Shown: positions 1-11,361 of the stretch, in pieces
Layout: every line of letters starts with the position of its first letter
Numbering within the stretch: position 1 is the first letter of the stretch
Assembly (NCBI GenBank): GCA_900317125.1
Contig: ONFR01000032.1
Location: 1 to 41,519 of the forward strand
Direction: 5' to 3'
DNA length: 41,519 nt
DNA from: an uncultured Bacteroidales bacterium
GTDB lineage: Bacteria > Bacteroidota > Bacteroidia > Bacteroidales > P3
Translations under genes and position numbers: made by a program
Notes under the pieces: generated by a model
What the model was told of the DNA's origin: nothing
The model's database searches: none
What the model saw: the letters and a program-made list of their open reading frames with translations, nothing else

Positions 1-57
1 TAAACCTTCGACCTAGAAAAAATTTGGATTATTCTTCCCCGAAACAAAAATTCTTAC

Positions 58-65
58 TATCTTTG
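58..65 (+). promoter_or_regulatory. Promoter-like -7 box at left edge
   Basis: TATCTTTG matches the Bacteroidota -7 consensus TAnnTTTG and reads rightward. It is followed at 68-78 by the 11-bp palindrome CAACAGTGTTG. No TTTG lies at the usual 19-21 bp upstream, and no convincing gene follows. It could serve a small RNA, be a relic, or be chance. Confidence 0.3.
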
Positions 66-435
66 CACAACAGTGTTGCACTTCGAGGTTGAATCTATAC
101 TTTTTCTTTTTTTATTTAGTCGGTCGGACATATATCAACAGTAATTCTAAAAAAAATGCTTCTATGAATACCTTTTTTCAAGAATTTATACCATTTTATG
201 ACGTTTTTTTTCGTCACAATAATATTACCATCTTATATACTCACACACCCTTGCCGGCCGGTACTACATGAACCATTGCAAGTGTATATGTTATTGTCAA
301 ACTCAGCCATGCCCATTCCTCCTTTCTGTACAGTTCATCGACGGCCCCTCATACCTCCAACTTTACTCCATTCGTCACTTGTCACACCCCCTTTTTTACA
401 TTTCACTCTATGCCAAGATTACATCGAACAATTAA
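66..435. other. Noncoding left-edge region
   Basis: AT-rich at first, then mixed sequence. Open frames here (for example 89-271 and 198-509) are short, low-complexity and have no recognisable domain. A small hairpin, TGACG/CGTCA with a T-rich loop, lies at 199-216. I see no gene. Confidence 0.5.
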
Positions 436-572
436 ACCCACTTGGGTCGTTCAACCTCGGCTCGATGTTGCCTGCTTCTCGGATTGTTTTCCGTTATCAA
501 ATCGAGTAACGAAGCTATAACGATACTATAACGATGCAGGATTGAACGGCCCCTCTCCGTAGCGAGGGGGAG
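436..572 (-). repeat. Dispersed intergenic repeat, copy A (short form)
   Basis: Read on the minus strand, this matches the first ~140 bp of the copies at 14935 and 30859: a CCCCTC/GAGGGG hairpin, then CGTTCAATC (540-548 on the complement), a conserved core with the AGCAGGCAACATCGAGCC stretch, then GGTTGAACG (448-456, one change from the perfect inverted repeat), then CCCAAGTGGG. The ~120-bp distal part of the other two copies is missing. It lies beyond the terminator of the rpoC operon. No protein is encoded consistently among copies. Confidence 0.8.
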
Positions 573-586
573 GAGTTTCCAGTTTC

Positions 587-610
587 CTAATGACCGATTT
601 AGGTTTAAAA
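587..610 (+). repeat. Short dispersed motif TAATGRCCGATTTRGGTTTA, copy 1
   Basis: TAATGACCGATTTAGGTTTA occurs here and, with few changes, at 31187 and 33662, always outside genes on the plus strand. Function unknown. Confidence 0.5.
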
Positions 611-639
611 GATTGGGACTGCGTGAGGCGACTTGAAAC

Positions 640-665
640 AAAAAAGCCACGGCCTGGGCCGTGGC
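640..665 (-). terminator. Rho-independent terminator of the rpoBC operon
   Basis: On the minus strand the stem GCCACGGC / GCCGTGGC (646-665) with a 4-nt loop is followed directly by a run of T residues. It lies 26 bp after the stop of the DUF3467 gene and closes the super-operon. Confidence 0.9.
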
Positions 666-690
666 TATTGTGATGCGGGATTGCTGATGG

Positions 691-1014
691 TCAAGCTTTC
701 CCGAGGATGTCGTAAGGAACAGTGTCTGCGTTGATGGCGGACTGAGGGTCGACAATGGTTCCGAAGGTGCGCTCGTACTTCTGGATATTGTCGTTGAGGG
801 CAGCCAGAAGGCGTTTGGCATGAATAGGGTTCATGATAACACGCGAACGGACGGTGGCATTGGGTGTGCCGGGCAGCATCTGTGCGAAGTCGAGGACTAT
901 CTCGCTCGGACTATGTGAGATGATTGCCAAGTTGCTGTAGGTGCCGTTAGCCACATCGGACGACATGTCCAGTTTCAGATCCTGCGGGCCTTGGATGTTG
1001 CGATTGTTAGCCAT
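691..1014 (-). CDS. DUF3467 domain protein
   Basis: A 107-aa protein recognised as the DUF3467 family, common in Bacteroidota and of unknown biochemical function. The middle carries the family-like segment around SNLAIISHSPSEIVLDFAQMLPG, followed by a conserved stretch (SRVIMNPIHAKRLLAALNDN) and a helical tail (IQKYERTFG). No signal peptide or membrane segment is seen, so it is probably cytoplasmic. It starts 13 bp after the rpoC stop and is followed by a strong terminator, so it is the last gene of the ribosomal protein/RNA polymerase operon. That position suggests a link to transcription or translation, which is inference only. Confidence 0.85.
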   Translation of the reverse strand: MANNRNIQGPQDLKLDMSSDVANGTYSNLAIISHSPSEIVLDFAQMLPGTPNATVRSRVIMNPIHAKRLLAALNDNIQKYERTFGTIVDPQSAINADTVPYDILGKA

Positions 1015-1027
1015 AGTGTCTTATTGA

Positions 1028-4000
1028 TTAGAGGTTTGCTTTTTCTAACTCTTCTTTGCTTCCCACGATAAGGTTTTCGTATTCGCGAAGACCTGTACCA
1101 GCGGGGATGAGGTGACCGACGATGACATTCTCCTTCATGCCTTCGAGGTAGTCCTGACGGGCATTGATGGCGGCCTCGGTGAGGACTTTGGTGGTCTCCT
1201 GGAAGGAGGCAGCGGAGATGAAACTCTTGGTCTGCAACGAGGCGCGGGTGATACCTTGCAGGATTTGCTTGGCAGTGGCGGGGTGAGCGTCGCGTACAGT
1301 GATGAGTTTCTTGTCCTGACGGCGCAGGATGGAGTTCTCGTCGCGCAGACGACGTGCAGAGATAATCTGTCCATTCTGGATGTTCTCGCTGTCGCCGTTG
1401 TCTTCAACCACTTTCATGCCGAAGATTTCGTCGTTGGTCTCGTGGAAGTCAATCTTGTTGACCAGCTCGCCTTCGAGGTAGCGGGTGTCGCCCGGATCTT
1501 CGATTTCGACTTTGCGCATCATCTGGCGGACGATGACTTCGAAGTGTTTATCGTTGATTTTCACACCTTGCAGGCGGTAGACCTCCTGCACCTCGTTGAC
1601 GATGTATTCCTGCACCTTCATCGGGCCCTTGATGGCGAGGATGTCGGCGGGAGTGATAGCACCGTCGGAGAGCGGAGTACCTGCCTTGACATAGTCGCTG
1701 TCCTGAGCAAGAATCTGCTTGGACGTGGGGATGAGGTAGGTACGCTGTTCACCGGTCTTGCTGGTGATGGTGATTTGACGGTTGTTGCGCTTGAGTTTCT
1801 TGTCGATGGAGACAATACCGTCGATTTCGGCCACGATGGCGGGATCGGACGGGTTGCGGGCCTCAAAGAGCTCGGTGACACGGGGCAGACCGCCCGTGAT
1901 GTCGCCAGCCTTACCGAAGCTGCGCGGTATTTTGACCATGATGTCACCAGCCTTGAGCTGCTGACCCTTGTCGACACCGATGTGGGCACCTACAGGAAGG
2001 TCGTATACCTTGAGGATGTTGCCTTCACCGTCGACGATGTTGAGGGTGGGGTTCTTGGTACGCTGGCGGCTCTCGATGACCACTTTGTCCTGAAGTCCGG
2101 TCTGGGCGTCGCTCTCGACACGGTAAGTGACATTCTCGATGACGTTCTCGAACGATACACGTCCAGCCACATCGGAGATAATGACTGCGTTGTAAGGATC
2201 CCACTCGGCAATGCTGTCGTTCTTCGACAGATGGTCACCGGCTTTTTTGTAGAGCTTGGCGCCGTAGGGCAGCAGTGCGGAGAAGAGGGTTACTCCAGTG
2301 TTCTCGTCGACGATGCGCATCTCGGCCGAACGGCCCATGACAATCTCATACTCCTTGCCGTCGGGGTCGGTGTAGGGGATGGAGCGGAGCTCGTCGATTT
2401 CGAGACGGCCTTCGTATTTTGCCGAGAGGCTGGAGTTGGTACCGATGTTTCCACCGGCGACACCACCAACGTGGAAGGTTCGCAGTGTAAGCTGGGTACC
2501 AGGCTCACCAATGGCCTGTGCAGCAATGACGCCGACAGCTTCACCTTTCTGCACCATTTTGCCGGTAGCGAGGTTACGACCGTAGCACTTGGCGCAGACA
2601 CCGTGTTTGGCTTCGCAGGTGAGCACGGAACGGATCTCGACTTCTTCGATGGGTGATTCGTCGATGATTTTGCAGATGTCCTCGGTCAATTCCTGTCCTG
2701 CGGCTACGATGAGCTCGCCGGTGTGGGGATGATAGATGTCGTGTACCGAAGTACGGCCGAGGAGTTTCTCACCGAGGGAGACGACAATGTCTTCACCTTT
2801 CTTGAGGGCGGTGGTGGGCAGGCCACGCAGGGTGCCGCAGTCCTCCATGGTGATGATGACGTCGTGGGCCACGTCGACAAGACGACGGGTGAGGTAACCA
2901 GCGTCAGCGGTCTTAAGAGCGGTATCGGCCAAACCTTTACGGGCACCGTGTGTGGAGATGAAGTACTCCAGCACGGAGAGGCCTTCTTTAAAGTTGGAGA
3001 TAATGGGGTTCTCGATAATCTCGTTGCCGGCGGCACCAGCTTTCTGAGGCTTAGCCATCAGTCCGCGCATGCCGGAGAGCTGACGAATCTGTTCCTTACT
3101 ACCACGCGCACCAGAGTCGTACATCATGTAGATGGGGTTGAAGCCCTGGTTGTCGGCCTTCAGCTGCTTCATGAGGGTTTCGGTGAGCTTGTTGTTGGTG
3201 TTGGTCCAGATATCGATAACGTGATTGTAGCGCTCGTTGTTGGTGATAAGACCCATGGAGTACTGTCCAAGGACCTCCTCGACTTCGTCGTTGGCTTTGT
3301 CGATGAGTTCTTCTTTCTCGTTGGGGATGATAACGTCGCCCAGGTTGAAGGAGAGGCCACCGCGGAATGCCTGACGGTATCCCATATTCTTGATATCGTC
3401 GAGGAAGTTGGCGGTAACGGCATTGCCACAGGCGGTGAAGAGGTCGCCGATGATGTCGCGGAGCGACTTCTTGCCGAGGACCATGTTCACATAGCCGTAC
3501 TCTTCGGGTACCACTTCGTTAAAGATAACACGTCCGACGGTAGTGCGGATGCGGTCGGTTTTGATGAAGTGGCCTTTTTCGTCGACGATGGGGTAACCAT
3601 CCTTGTCGCGCTTGATTTCGTATTCGGTGCGGCAACGTTCAGCTTCTTCGGCCGGGGTTGAGCAGTCGATGTCGGTGAGGATTTTGCCGTCACGGTCTTT
3701 GATAACCTCCATGAAGGTCTTGTCGGACTTGACAAACTGGAACTCGTCGCGGCCTTTGGCATCAATGCGCACACTGATACAGGCATTGAGGGAGACGCGT
3801 TTTTCGTTGTAGGCGATGATTACCTCTTCGGGAGAATAGAAGCGATAACCTTGACCCTTGACGGACTCGGTTTCGGTGGAACGGCGGGGTTTGGTCATGT
3901 AGTACAGACCCAACACCATGTCCTGCGACGGAACGGTGATAGGAGCACCGTTGGCGGGGTTGAGGATGTTGTGGGTGGAGAGCATGAGGAGCTGTGCCTC

Positions 4001-5497
4001 GAGGATGGCGGCATTGCCCAGTGGGACATGGACAGCCATCTGGTCACCGTCGAAGTCGGCGTTGAAGCCGGTACACACCAGCGGGTGCAGACGGATGGCC
4101 TTGCCTTCGACCAGTTTGGGCTGGAAAGCCTGAATACCCAGACGGTGCAGGGTCGGTGCTCGGTTGAGCATGATGGGATGGCCCTTCAGTATGTTCTCGA
4201 GGATCTCCCACACAACGGGGTCTTTACGGTCGACAACACGCTTGGCGGACTTAACGGTTTTGACCAAGCCGCGCTCAAGGAGTTTGCGGATGATAAAGGG
4301 TTTGAACAGCTCGGAAGCCATGTCTTTGGGGAGACCGCACTCATGCATCTTCAGTTCGGGTCCGACGACAATAACCGAACGGCCTGAGTAGTCGACACGT
4401 TTACCCAGCAAGTTCTGACGGAAACGGCCTTGCTTACCCTTGAGTGAGTCGGAGAGCGACTTGAGGGAGCGGTTGCTGTCGGATTTGACGCTGGAGACTT
4501 TGCGGCTGTTGTCGAACAGCGAGTCGACAGACTCCTGGAGCATACGCTTCTCGTTGCGCATGATGACTTCGGGAGCCTTGATTTCGAAGAGGCGTTTAAG
4601 ACGGTTGTTGCGGATAATGACGCGACGATAGAGCTCGTTGATGTCGCTGGTGGCGAAACGGCCGCCATCGAGGGGGACGAGGGGACGGAGGTCGGGAGGA
4701 ATGACGGGAATGATAGTCATGATCATCCACTCGGGACGGTTGTCCATGCCGCGCTCTTGCATACGTCTGCGGCTCTCGCGGAAAGCTTCGACTATGTTAA
4801 GACGCTTAAGGGCATCCTGTTTGCGTTGGTTGGAAGATTCCTTCGAGGCACGGTCGCGGAGTTCGAAACTAATCTGGTCGAGGTCGAGGTCGCAAAGGAG
4901 CTTATAAAGGGCTTCGGACCCCATACCAACGATGAATTTGTTGGGATCGGTGTCGTCCAGCTGGTCGTTGCCTTCGGGGAGGTTTTCCATGATGGCGTAG
5001 TATTCCTCCTCGGTGAGAAGGTCGAGTTTCTTGACCGGCATCTCATTCAGCATGGCTTTGCCGGGCTGGAGCACGATAAATTTTTCGTAATAGATTACTT
5101 GTTCGAGTCTCTTGCTAGGGACATCGAGCAAGGTTCCGATTTTATTGGGAAGGGAACGGAAAAACCAGATGTGGGCGACAGGGACAGTGAGTTCGATGTG
5201 TCCCATGCGCTCACGACGGACTTTCTTTTCGGTAACCTCTACACCGCAACGGTCGCACACGATGCCTTTGTAGCGGATGCGCTTATATTTTCCGCAATGG
5301 CACTCCCAGTCGCGAGTGGGGCCGAAAATCTTCTCGCAGAAGAGGCCGTCGCGCTCGGGCTTGTAGGTGCGGTAGTTGATAGTCTCAGGCTTGGTCACTT
5401 CGCCGAAAGAGCGTTTTTTGATTGACTCGGGCGAGGCCAGGCTGACGGTTATCGAATTGAAATCATTCCTTAACTGTGATTCTTGTTTAAAAGCCAT
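1028..5497 (-). CDS. rpoC: DNA-directed RNA polymerase subunit beta'
   Basis: A 1489-aa largest subunit of RNA polymerase. The N-terminal zinc site is seen as C66, C68, C81, C84 ([20 protein letters not shown]). The catalytic magnesium motif NADFDGDQM is at residues 479-487. The second zinc site is formed by the cysteine in [10 protein letters not shown] plus the [11 protein letters not shown] cluster. The bridge-helix/trigger-loop region ([16 protein letters not shown]) follows. Length and motifs are complete, with no frameshift. It lies 63 bp downstream of rpoB. The start MAFKQESQ is typical for Bacteroidota. Large open frames on the opposite strand are codon-bias shadows. Confidence 0.99.
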   Translation of the reverse strand: MAFKQESQLRNDFNSITVSLASPESIKKRSFGEVTKPETINYRTYKPERDGLFCEKIFGPTRDWECHCGKYKRIRYKGIVCDRCGVEVTEKKVRRERMGHIELTVPVAHIWFFRSLPNKIGTLLDVPSKRLEQVIYYEKFIVLQPGKAMLNEMPVKKLDLLTEEEYYAIMENLPEGNDQLDDTDPNKFIVGMGSEALYKLLCDLDLDQISFELRDRASKESSNQRKQDALKRLNIVEAFRESRRRMQERGMDNRPEWMIMTIIPVIPPDLRPLVPLDGGRFATSDINELYRRVIIRNNRLKRLFEIKAPEVIMRNEKRMLQESVDSLFDNSRKVSSVKSDSNRSLKSLSDSLKGKQGRFRQNLLGKRVDYSGRSVIVVGPELKMHECGLPKDMASELFKPFIIRKLLERGLVKTVKSAKRVVDRKDPVVWEILENILKGHPIMLNRAPTLHRLGIQAFQPKLVEGKAIRLHPLVCTGFNADFDGDQMAVHVPLGNAAILEAQLLMLSTHNILNPANGAPITVPSQDMVLGLYYMTKPRRSTETESVKGQGYRFYSPEEVIIAYNEKRVSLNACISVRIDAKGRDEFQFVKSDKTFMEVIKDRDGKILTDIDCSTPAEEAERCRTEYEIKRDKDGYPIVDEKGHFIKTDRIRTTVGRVIFNEVVPEEYGYVNMVLGKKSLRDIIGDLFTACGNAVTANFLDDIKNMGYRQAFRGGLSFNLGDVIIPNEKEELIDKANDEVEEVLGQYSMGLITNNERYNHVIDIWTNTNNKLTETLMKQLKADNQGFNPIYMMYDSGARGSKEQIRQLSGMRGLMAKPQKAGAAGNEIIENPIISNFKEGLSVLEYFISTHGARKGLADTALKTADAGYLTRRLVDVAHDVIITMEDCGTLRGLPTTALKKGEDIVVSLGEKLLGRTSVHDIYHPHTGELIVAAGQELTEDICKIIDESPIEEVEIRSVLTCEAKHGVCAKCYGRNLATGKMVQKGEAVGVIAAQAIGEPGTQLTLRTFHVGGVAGGNIGTNSSLSAKYEGRLEIDELRSIPYTDPDGKEYEIVMGRSAEMRIVDENTGVTLFSALLPYGAKLYKKAGDHLSKNDSIAEWDPYNAVIISDVAGRVSFENVIENVTYRVESDAQTGLQDKVVIESRQRTKNPTLNIVDGEGNILKVYDLPVGAHIGVDKGQQLKAGDIMVKIPRSFGKAGDITGGLPRVTELFEARNPSDPAIVAEIDGIVSIDKKLKRNNRQITITSKTGEQRTYLIPTSKQILAQDSDYVKAGTPLSDGAITPADILAIKGPMKVQEYIVNEVQEVYRLQGVKINDKHFEVIVRQMMRKVEIEDPGDTRYLEGELVNKIDFHETNDEIFGMKVVEDNGDSENIQNGQIISARRLRDENSILRRQDKKLITVRDAHPATAKQILQGITRASLQTKSFISAASFQETTKVLTEAAINARQDYLEGMKENVIVGHLIPAGTGLREYENLIVGSKEELEKANL

Positions 5498-5560
5498 CTT
5501 ATTTTTGTATGAATTAAGAACTAAAACTGTTTCCTTTTGGTTGGCAGTCCTAATTCAGAA

Positions 5561-8500
5561 TTAATCAAATGTTACCTCTAATCCAAGGCCACGGAGTTCA
5601 TGGACAAGGACGTTGAACGACTCGGGGATGCCGGGGACGGGCATGTTGTCGCCTTTGACAATCGACTCGTATGCCTTGGCACGTCCCATGACATCGTCGG
5701 ACTTGACAGTGAGGACTTCCTGCAACACATGGGAGGCACCGAAAGCCTCAAGAGCCCAGACCTCCATCTCTCCGAAACGCTGACCACCGAAGTTGGCTTT
5801 ACCGCCAAGGGGCTGCTGGGTGATGAGAGAGTAAGGTCCAATGCTACGTGCGTGCATCTTGTCGTCAATCATGTGGTGCAGTTTGAGCATGTAGATATAA
5901 CCGACGGTAGCAGGCTGGTCGAAGCGGTCGCCGGTTTCGCCGTCGTAGAGGTAGGTACGGCCATTCTCAGGCAGACCGGCCTCACGCATGTATCCGTTGA
6001 TTTGCTCGAGGGTGGCACCGTCGAAAATCGGGGTCTTGAAACGCTTGTTGAGTTTCTTGCCAGCCCAACCCAGGACGGTCTCATAAATCTGACCCAGGTT
6101 CATACGCGAAGGCACGCCCAGAGGGTTCAGCACGATGTCGACAGGAGTACCATCGGCAAGGAAAGGCATATCCTCGGCACGGACAATCTTGGAGACAATA
6201 CCCTTGTTACCGTGACGGCCTGCCATCTTGTCACCGATGCGCAGTTTGCGCTTCATGGCAATGTAGACTTTGGCCATCTGGACAATTCCGCTCGGGAGGT
6301 CGTCGCCGACGGTAAGAGCGAATTTCTTACGGGTGAAGCGTCCGTTGATTTCGCGGTTCTTGATATTGTAGTTGTTCAAGAGGTCTTTGATAAGGTCGTT
6401 GGTCTCCTTGTCGGAAGTCCACTTGTTGGGGCTGATTTCGGTATAATCGATAGCGTGAAGAGCCTTGGAGGTGAACTTGACCTTCTTGGGTATCACTTCC
6501 TCTTTATGGTTGGTGTATACACCATTGGAGGTCTTGCCGGCCAGAATGATGAGCAGACGGTCGACGAGTTTCTCCTTGAGTTCTTTCAACTCCTGATTGT
6601 ACTCCTCTTCAGGTTTGGCCAGAAGCTCTTTCTCCTTGGCACGCTGTTTACGGTCGCGGATGATACGGGCGAAGAGTTTCTTGTCGATGACTACGCCACG
6701 GACCGAAGGCGGCACTTTGAGAGAGGCGTCTTTCACATCGCCGGCCTTGTCGCCGAAGATGGCGCGGAGCAGTTTCTCTTCCGGAGAGGGATCGGACTCA
6801 CCCTTGGGGGTGATTTTACCAATAAGGATGTCGCCTTCCTTAACTTCGGCACCAATACGGATGATACCGTTTTCGTCGAGGTCCTTGGTGGCATCATTGC
6901 TGACATTGGGGATGTCGCGTGTAAGCTCCTCGAGGCCACGCTTGGTCTCGCGGACTTCAAGTGTGTATTCCTCGACATGAACCGAGGTAAAGATATCTTC
7001 ACGTACAACGCGCTCGGAGATAACAACAGCGTCTTCGAAGTTGTATCCCTTCCACGGCATGAAGGCGACCATCATGTTGCGGCCAAGAGCCAGCTCGCCG
7101 CCTTGGGTGGCATAACCCTCACAGAGCACCTGCCCTTTCTTGACCTTGTCACCCTTCTTCACGATAGGACGCAGGTTGATGGAGGTGGAGTGGTTGGTGC
7201 GTTGATAACGGGTGAGTTTATATTCACGTACATCCTCATCGAAAGATACCAGACGCTCGTTCTCAGTGCGGTTGTGGCGGATGACAATCTTGGTGGAGTC
7301 GACATACTCAACCACGCCATCGCCCTGAGCATTGAGAAGGACACGGCTGTCTTCGGCAACCGACTTCTCGATACCGGTACCCACAATGGGGATTTCGGGA
7401 TTGAGCAGCGGCACAGCCTGACGCATCATGTTGGAACCCATCAACGCACGGTTAGCGTCGTCGTGCTCCAAGAAAGGAATAAGCGATGCGGCAATGGAAG
7501 CAATCTGGTTGGAGCCCATGTCGATAAGGTCAATCTCTTCGGGCGACACGATGGGGAAGTCGGCCTGACGGCGGGCCTTGATACGCTGGGCGATGATATT
7601 ACCTTGCTCGTCCTGAGGTGTGGTTGCCTGGGCAACGGTCTTGTTCTCCTCAAGTTCGGCAGTGTAGTAGGTAGGCTCCTCATCCAACATCACGCGACCA
7701 TTGACAACACGGCGATAAGGTGTTTCGATGAATCCGAGATTGTTGATTTTGGCATACACGCAAAGAGAGGAAATCAGACCGATATTGGGGCCTTCAGGAG
7801 TCTCGATGGTACAGAGGCGGCCATAATGTGTGTAGTGGACGTCACGCACCTCGAAACCTGCACGCTCGCGCGAAAGACCGCCAGGACCCAGAGCAGAGAT
7901 ACGGCGCTTGTGCGTCACCTCGGCCAAGGGGTTGGTCTGATCCATGAACTGGGACAGCTGATTGGTTCCGAAGAACGAGTTGATGACCGAAGAGAGTGTC
8001 TTGGCGTTAATGAGTTCGGTGGGTGTGAAGACCTCATTGTCGCGGACATTCATACGCTCGCGGATGGTACGCGACATACGGGCCAAACCAACACCGAATT
8101 GGTTGTACAACTGCTCACCTGCTGTGCGGACACGACGGTTGGACAAGTGGTCAATATCGTCCACATCGGCCTTCTGGTTTATCAGCTGTATCAAATATTT
8201 GATGATAGAGGTGATATCAGTCTGGGTCAATACCCTGACAGTATCGGGGATGTCAAGATTCAACTTGGTGTTGATACGGTAACGACCTACCTCGCCCAAG
8301 TCGTAACGCTTGTCGGAGAAGAACAGTTTCTCGATAATGCCACGCGCCGTTTCCTCGTCTGGGGGCTCGGCATTGCGCAGCTGGCGATAGATATACTCAA
8401 CAGCCTCTTTCGAGTTGTTTGAGGTATCCTTCTTAAGGGTGTTATAAATGACTGAATAATCGATGCCGTCGTGATCCTCGACTTTGACAAGGATTGTCTT

Positions 8501-9391
8501 GACATCAAGTTCCAGAATTCTTTCAATATCATCCTCGGTGAGTTCCTTGTCGCGCTCTATGACGACTTCGGTACGTTCCATAGAAACGACCTCACCGGTG
8601 TCCTCGTCAACAAAGTCCTCCGTCCAGGAGTCAACGACTCGGGCGGCAAGCTGTTTTCCGATGACTTTTTTCAAATTGGACTTGGAAACCTTGACCTCTT
8701 CTGCAAGAGAGAAGATGTCCAGGATATCTTTATCCGTCTCAAAACCGACAGCTCTCAACAACGTAGTAATCGGGAGCTTTTTCTTTCTGTCGATGTAAGC
8801 ATACATGACATTGTTGATGTCGGTGGTAAACTCCATCCACGACCCTTTGAACGGGATAATACGGGCGGAATAGAGCTGGGTGCCGTTAGAGTGAAACTGC
8901 GTTCCGAAGAAAACACCGGGTGAACGATGGAGCTGCGAAACCACTACACGCTCGGCACCATTGATGACGAAAGTTCCCTTGGGTGTCATGTAGGGTATCA
9001 TACCCAAATAAACAGGCTGTTCAATGGCCTGGAAATCTTCATTCTCCGGATCATTACACGACAATTTCAGCTTGGCTTTCAGCGGCACGCTGTAAGTCAG
9101 GCCACGCTCGATACACTCCTCAATGGTGTAGCGCGGAGGGTCGATGTAATAGTCAAGAAACTCTAACGTGAAATTATTCCGTGCATCTGAAATCGGGAAA
9201 TTCTCCTTAAACACTTTGAAAAGACCTTCGTCCAGTCGGTTATCCGGGTTGGTCTCAATCTGGAAGAAATCCTGGAACGATTTCAACTGAATGTCGAGAA
9301 AGTCCGGGTACTCGTATTTGCGAACAGATGCAAAATTTACTACCTCGATGGGTTGTTCGATGGGTTGTTCGATAGGTTGATTGTTATCCAA
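5561..9391 (-). CDS. rpoB: DNA-directed RNA polymerase subunit beta
   Basis: A 1276-aa second-largest subunit. The rifampicin-binding cluster is intact at about 476-503 ([25 protein letters not shown] region) and carries the sensitive-type residues D484, H494 and S499 at the positions equivalent to E. coli 516, 526 and 531. Conserved [17 protein letters not shown] and [12 protein letters not shown] motifs are present. The extreme N terminus has an IEQP tetrapeptide repeated in tandem (residues 7-14, then IEV), encoded by an approximately 12-bp DNA repeat; this tail is not part of the conserved core. A 189-bp spacer with a strong hairpin separates it from rplL. Confidence 0.99.
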   Translation of the reverse strand: MDNNQPIEQPIEQPIEVVNFASVRKYEYPDFLDIQLKSFQDFFQIETNPDNRLDEGLFKVFKENFPISDARNNFTLEFLDYYIDPPRYTIEECIERGLTYSVPLKAKLKLSCNDPENEDFQAIEQPVYLGMIPYMTPKGTFVINGAERVVVSQLHRSPGVFFGTQFHSNGTQLYSARIIPFKGSWMEFTTDINNVMYAYIDRKKKLPITTLLRAVGFETDKDILDIFSLAEEVKVSKSNLKKVIGKQLAARVVDSWTEDFVDEDTGEVVSMERTEVVIERDKELTEDDIERILELDVKTILVKVEDHDGIDYSVIYNTLKKDTSNNSKEAVEYIYRQLRNAEPPDEETARGIIEKLFFSDKRYDLGEVGRYRINTKLNLDIPDTVRVLTQTDITSIIKYLIQLINQKADVDDIDHLSNRRVRTAGEQLYNQFGVGLARMSRTIRERMNVRDNEVFTPTELINAKTLSSVINSFFGTNQLSQFMDQTNPLAEVTHKRRISALGPGGLSRERAGFEVRDVHYTHYGRLCTIETPEGPNIGLISSLCVYAKINNLGFIETPYRRVVNGRVMLDEEPTYYTAELEENKTVAQATTPQDEQGNIIAQRIKARRQADFPIVSPEEIDLIDMGSNQIASIAASLIPFLEHDDANRALMGSNMMRQAVPLLNPEIPIVGTGIEKSVAEDSRVLLNAQGDGVVEYVDSTKIVIRHNRTENERLVSFDEDVREYKLTRYQRTNHSTSINLRPIVKKGDKVKKGQVLCEGYATQGGELALGRNMMVAFMPWKGYNFEDAVVISERVVREDIFTSVHVEEYTLEVRETKRGLEELTRDIPNVSNDATKDLDENGIIRIGAEVKEGDILIGKITPKGESDPSPEEKLLRAIFGDKAGDVKDASLKVPPSVRGVVIDKKLFARIIRDRKQRAKEKELLAKPEEEYNQELKELKEKLVDRLLIILAGKTSNGVYTNHKEEVIPKKVKFTSKALHAIDYTEISPNKWTSDKETNDLIKDLLNNYNIKNREINGRFTRKKFALTVGDDLPSGIVQMAKVYIAMKRKLRIGDKMAGRHGNKGIVSKIVRAEDMPFLADGTPVDIVLNPLGVPSRMNLGQIYETVLGWAGKKLNKRFKTPIFDGATLEQINGYMREAGLPENGRTYLYDGETGDRFDQPATVGYIYMLKLHHMIDDKMHARSIGPYSLITQQPLGGKANFGGQRFGEMEVWALEAFGASHVLQEVLTVKSDDVMGRAKAYESIVKGDNMPVPGIPESFNVLVHELRGLGLEVTFD

Positions 9392-9520
9392 GGGACTTAA
9401 TAATTAAGAGTTAACAATTAACAAATAATAATACTGCTTGTTACTGCTCCATTGGAGAGAGATGGGAGGGGGAAATGCAAAAACGACTATGCTCTATAAG
9501 ATAAAATTGCATAGCAAAGA

Positions 9521-9557
9521 GGAATAGGCACTCCGGTATTGCCGGAGGCCCTATTCC
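9521..9557 (-). promoter_or_regulatory. Long hairpin in the rplL-rpoB spacer
   Basis: GGAATAGG pairs with CCTATTCC, and inside it CTCCGG pairs with CCGGAG around a 5-nt loop. On the mRNA strand no T-run follows, so it is unlikely to be a full terminator. In E. coli the same spacer holds an attenuator and an RNase III site; an equivalent role here is inference. Confidence 0.7.
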
Positions 9558-9580
9558 TCGTAGAAATCCTACAGTATTTA

Positions 9581-9964
9581 CTATTTGATCTCAACTTCGG
9601 CACCAGCCTCTTCGAGAGCCTTCTTCAGGGATTCAGCCTCGTCCTTGCTCACGCCCTCTTTAACGGTCTTAGGAGCGTTGTCAACGAGTTCCTTGGACTC
9701 TTTCAGACCCAAGCTGGCCATGTCCTTAACAGCCTTCACAACACCGAGTTTCTTGGTGGCATCGGGAACGCCTTTCAGGATAACGTCGAACGAGGTCTTC
9801 TCCTCAACAGCGGCGGCAGCGCCGGCACCGGGAGCGGCAGCAACTGCAACAGCGGCAGCTGCGGGTTCGATACCATATTCTTCTTTCAGAACGTCAGCGA
9901 GTTCTTTTACTTCTTTAACGGTTAAGTTTACTAATTCTTCAGCGATAGCTTTGATGTCTGCCAT
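9581..9964 (-). CDS. rplL: 50S ribosomal protein L7/L12
   Basis: A 127-aa stalk protein. The N-terminal dimerisation helix region ([19 protein letters not shown]) is followed by an Ala/Gly/Val-rich hinge (about 35-53) and the C-terminal factor-binding domain ([31 protein letters not shown]). Full length for the family. It follows rplJ after 77 bp and precedes the hairpin-containing rpoB spacer. Confidence 0.99.
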   Translation of the reverse strand: MADIKAIAEELVNLTVKEVKELADVLKEEYGIEPAAAAVAVAAAPGAGAAAAVEEKTSFDVILKGVPDATKKLGVVKAVKDMASLGLKESKELVDNAPKTVKEGVSKDEAESLKKALEEAGAEVEIK

Positions 9965-10008
9965 GACTTTATTGATTTTAATTGTTTTTACTAATGATTA
10001 ATTGTTTT

Positions 10009-10030
10009 CGGGCCGTTTTACGGGAGCCCT
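10009..10030 (-). promoter_or_regulatory. Small hairpin in the rplJ-rplL spacer
   Basis: CGGGCCGTTTTACGGGAGCCC can fold with outer GGGC/GCCC and inner CCG/CGG pairs in the 77-bp gap. It may influence translation or processing of rplL mRNA; no T-run follows. Confidence 0.35.
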
Positions 10031-10041
10031 TGCCCGTTGGC

Positions 10042-10575
10042 TTATTCAGCCTTTTTCTCCTCTAATGTTTTCAGGACACCGGTGATGGTGTTTGCACCCG
10101 ACTGGAGCTGAGAAACAACGTTCTTGATGGGCGACTGGAGAAGAGCAACGATGTCGGCGATAAGCTCGTTCTTGGACTTGATGTTGACAAGTTCCTCGAG
10201 ATGCTGCTCACCAATATAGAAGCATTCTTCAACATAAGCACCCTTCAAGACGGGTTTCTGAGCACCTTTCTCCGCAGCGCGGAACTCTTTGATGAGTTTA
10301 GCAGGTGCATTGTTGGTGTTAGAAAGCATTATGGCTGTCTCGCCCTTGATCACGGGGAAGAGTTCGGAATAATCGATACCCGTTCTCTCCATGGCCTTGA
10401 TCAAAAGAGCATTCTTGACGACTTCCAACTTGACCTCTTTGCGGAAAGCAGCACGACGCAGTTTGCTCGTCTGAACAGAGTTCAACCCTCCAATATCAGC
10501 AATGTAGATAAGAGGATAGGACTTAATCTCTTCACACAATTGGTCAATCAGCTGGTCTTTTTGTTCTTTTCTCAT
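10042..10575 (-). CDS. rplJ: 50S ribosomal protein L10
   Basis: A 177-aa ribosomal stalk base protein that anchors L7/L12 dimers. Recognised by the N-terminal helix MRKEQKDQLIDQLCEEI, the middle segment (KLRRAAFRKEVKLEVVKNALLIKAME) and the C-terminal L7/L12-binding helix region ending in KTLEEKKAE. Only 23 bp separate it from rplA, so there is no room for the long L10-binding leader known from E. coli; autoregulation, if present, must act elsewhere. Confidence 0.98.
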   Translation of the reverse strand: MRKEQKDQLIDQLCEEIKSYPLIYIADIGGLNSVQTSKLRRAAFRKEVKLEVVKNALLIKAMERTGIDYSELFPVIKGETAIMLSNTNNAPAKLIKEFRAAEKGAQKPVLKGAYVEECFYIGEQHLEELVNIKSKNELIADIVALLQSPIKNVVSQLQSGANTITGVLKTLEEKKAE

Positions 10576-10598
10576 AATGACCTTTCAATAATTAAATG

Positions 10599-11294
10599 TT
10601 ACAGAGTGGCGGCTTTAGTGTCAACCTTTACACCTGCGCTCATGGTGCTGCTGATGCAGATACTCTTCACGTAGGTTCCCTTGGCGGCGGCAGGTTTCAG
10701 TTTAATGATGGCCTGCAGCACCTCGCGGGCATTGTCAACAATCTTGTTACTGTCGAAAGAGACCTTTGCAACGGCAGTGTGGATGATACCAAACTTGTCG
10801 ACCTTGAAGTCAATCTTACCGGCTTTGGCCTCCTGGACGGCTTTACCGACCTCCATGGTAACAGTGCCAGTTTTGGGGTTCGGCATCAGGCCACGGGGAC
10901 CCAGAATACGGCCGAGAGCACCCACCTTGGGCATTACGCTGGGCATGGTAATGATAACGTCTACATCCGTCCAACCGCCTTTAATCTTGGTGATGTACTC
11001 ATCAAGACCATAATAATCAGCTCCGGCTGCTTTAGCCTCCTCTTCCTTGTCAGGAGTGCAGAGCACGAGGACGCGGACAGTCTTACCAGTGCCATGGGGC
11101 AGTGTCACACTACCACGCACCATCTGGTTGGCTTTACGGGGGTCAACACCCAAACGGACGTCAATATCCACCGAAGCATCAAACTTGGTGTAGGTGATGT
11201 TCTTCACGACCTCAACAGCTTCCTCAAGCGAGTACATCTGGTTCTTGTCGAATTTGGCTAAAGCCTCTTTTTGTTTCTTCGTTAATTTTGCCAT
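10599..11294 (-). CDS. rplA: 50S ribosomal protein L1
   Basis: A 231-aa L1-stalk protein. Signature sequences are present: [14 protein letters not shown] and the motif [25 protein letters not shown]. Full length. It lies between rplK and rplJ as in most bacteria, 67 bp after rplK. L1 classically represses its own operon by binding the mRNA leader; I could not delimit such a site. Confidence 0.99.
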   Translation of the reverse strand: MAKLTKKQKEALAKFDKNQMYSLEEAVEVVKNITYTKFDASVDIDVRLGVDPRKANQMVRGSVTLPHGTGKTVRVLVLCTPDKEEEAKAAGADYYGLDEYITKIKGGWTDVDVIITMPSVMPKVGALGRILGPRGLMPNPKTGTVTMEVGKAVQEAKAGKIDFKVDKFGIIHTAVAKVSFDSNKIVDNAREVLQAIIKLKPAAAKGTYVKSICISSTMSAGVKVDTKAATL

Positions 11295-11361
11295 GTTTCT
11301 TGGTTTTTGTGGTCACCGCACCGCTCTTATGTCGATGCTACCACTTGTTAATTAATTCGTT

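Noticed and set aside
1112..2656. Long open frame (514 codons) on the plus strand
   Set aside because: It lies entirely antisense to rpoC, whose conserved motifs are unmistakable; such shadows arise from codon bias in GC-rich genes.
5600..8422. Very long open frame (940 codons) on the plus strand
   Set aside because: Antisense to rpoB; the translation has no domain and mirrors rpoB codon usage.
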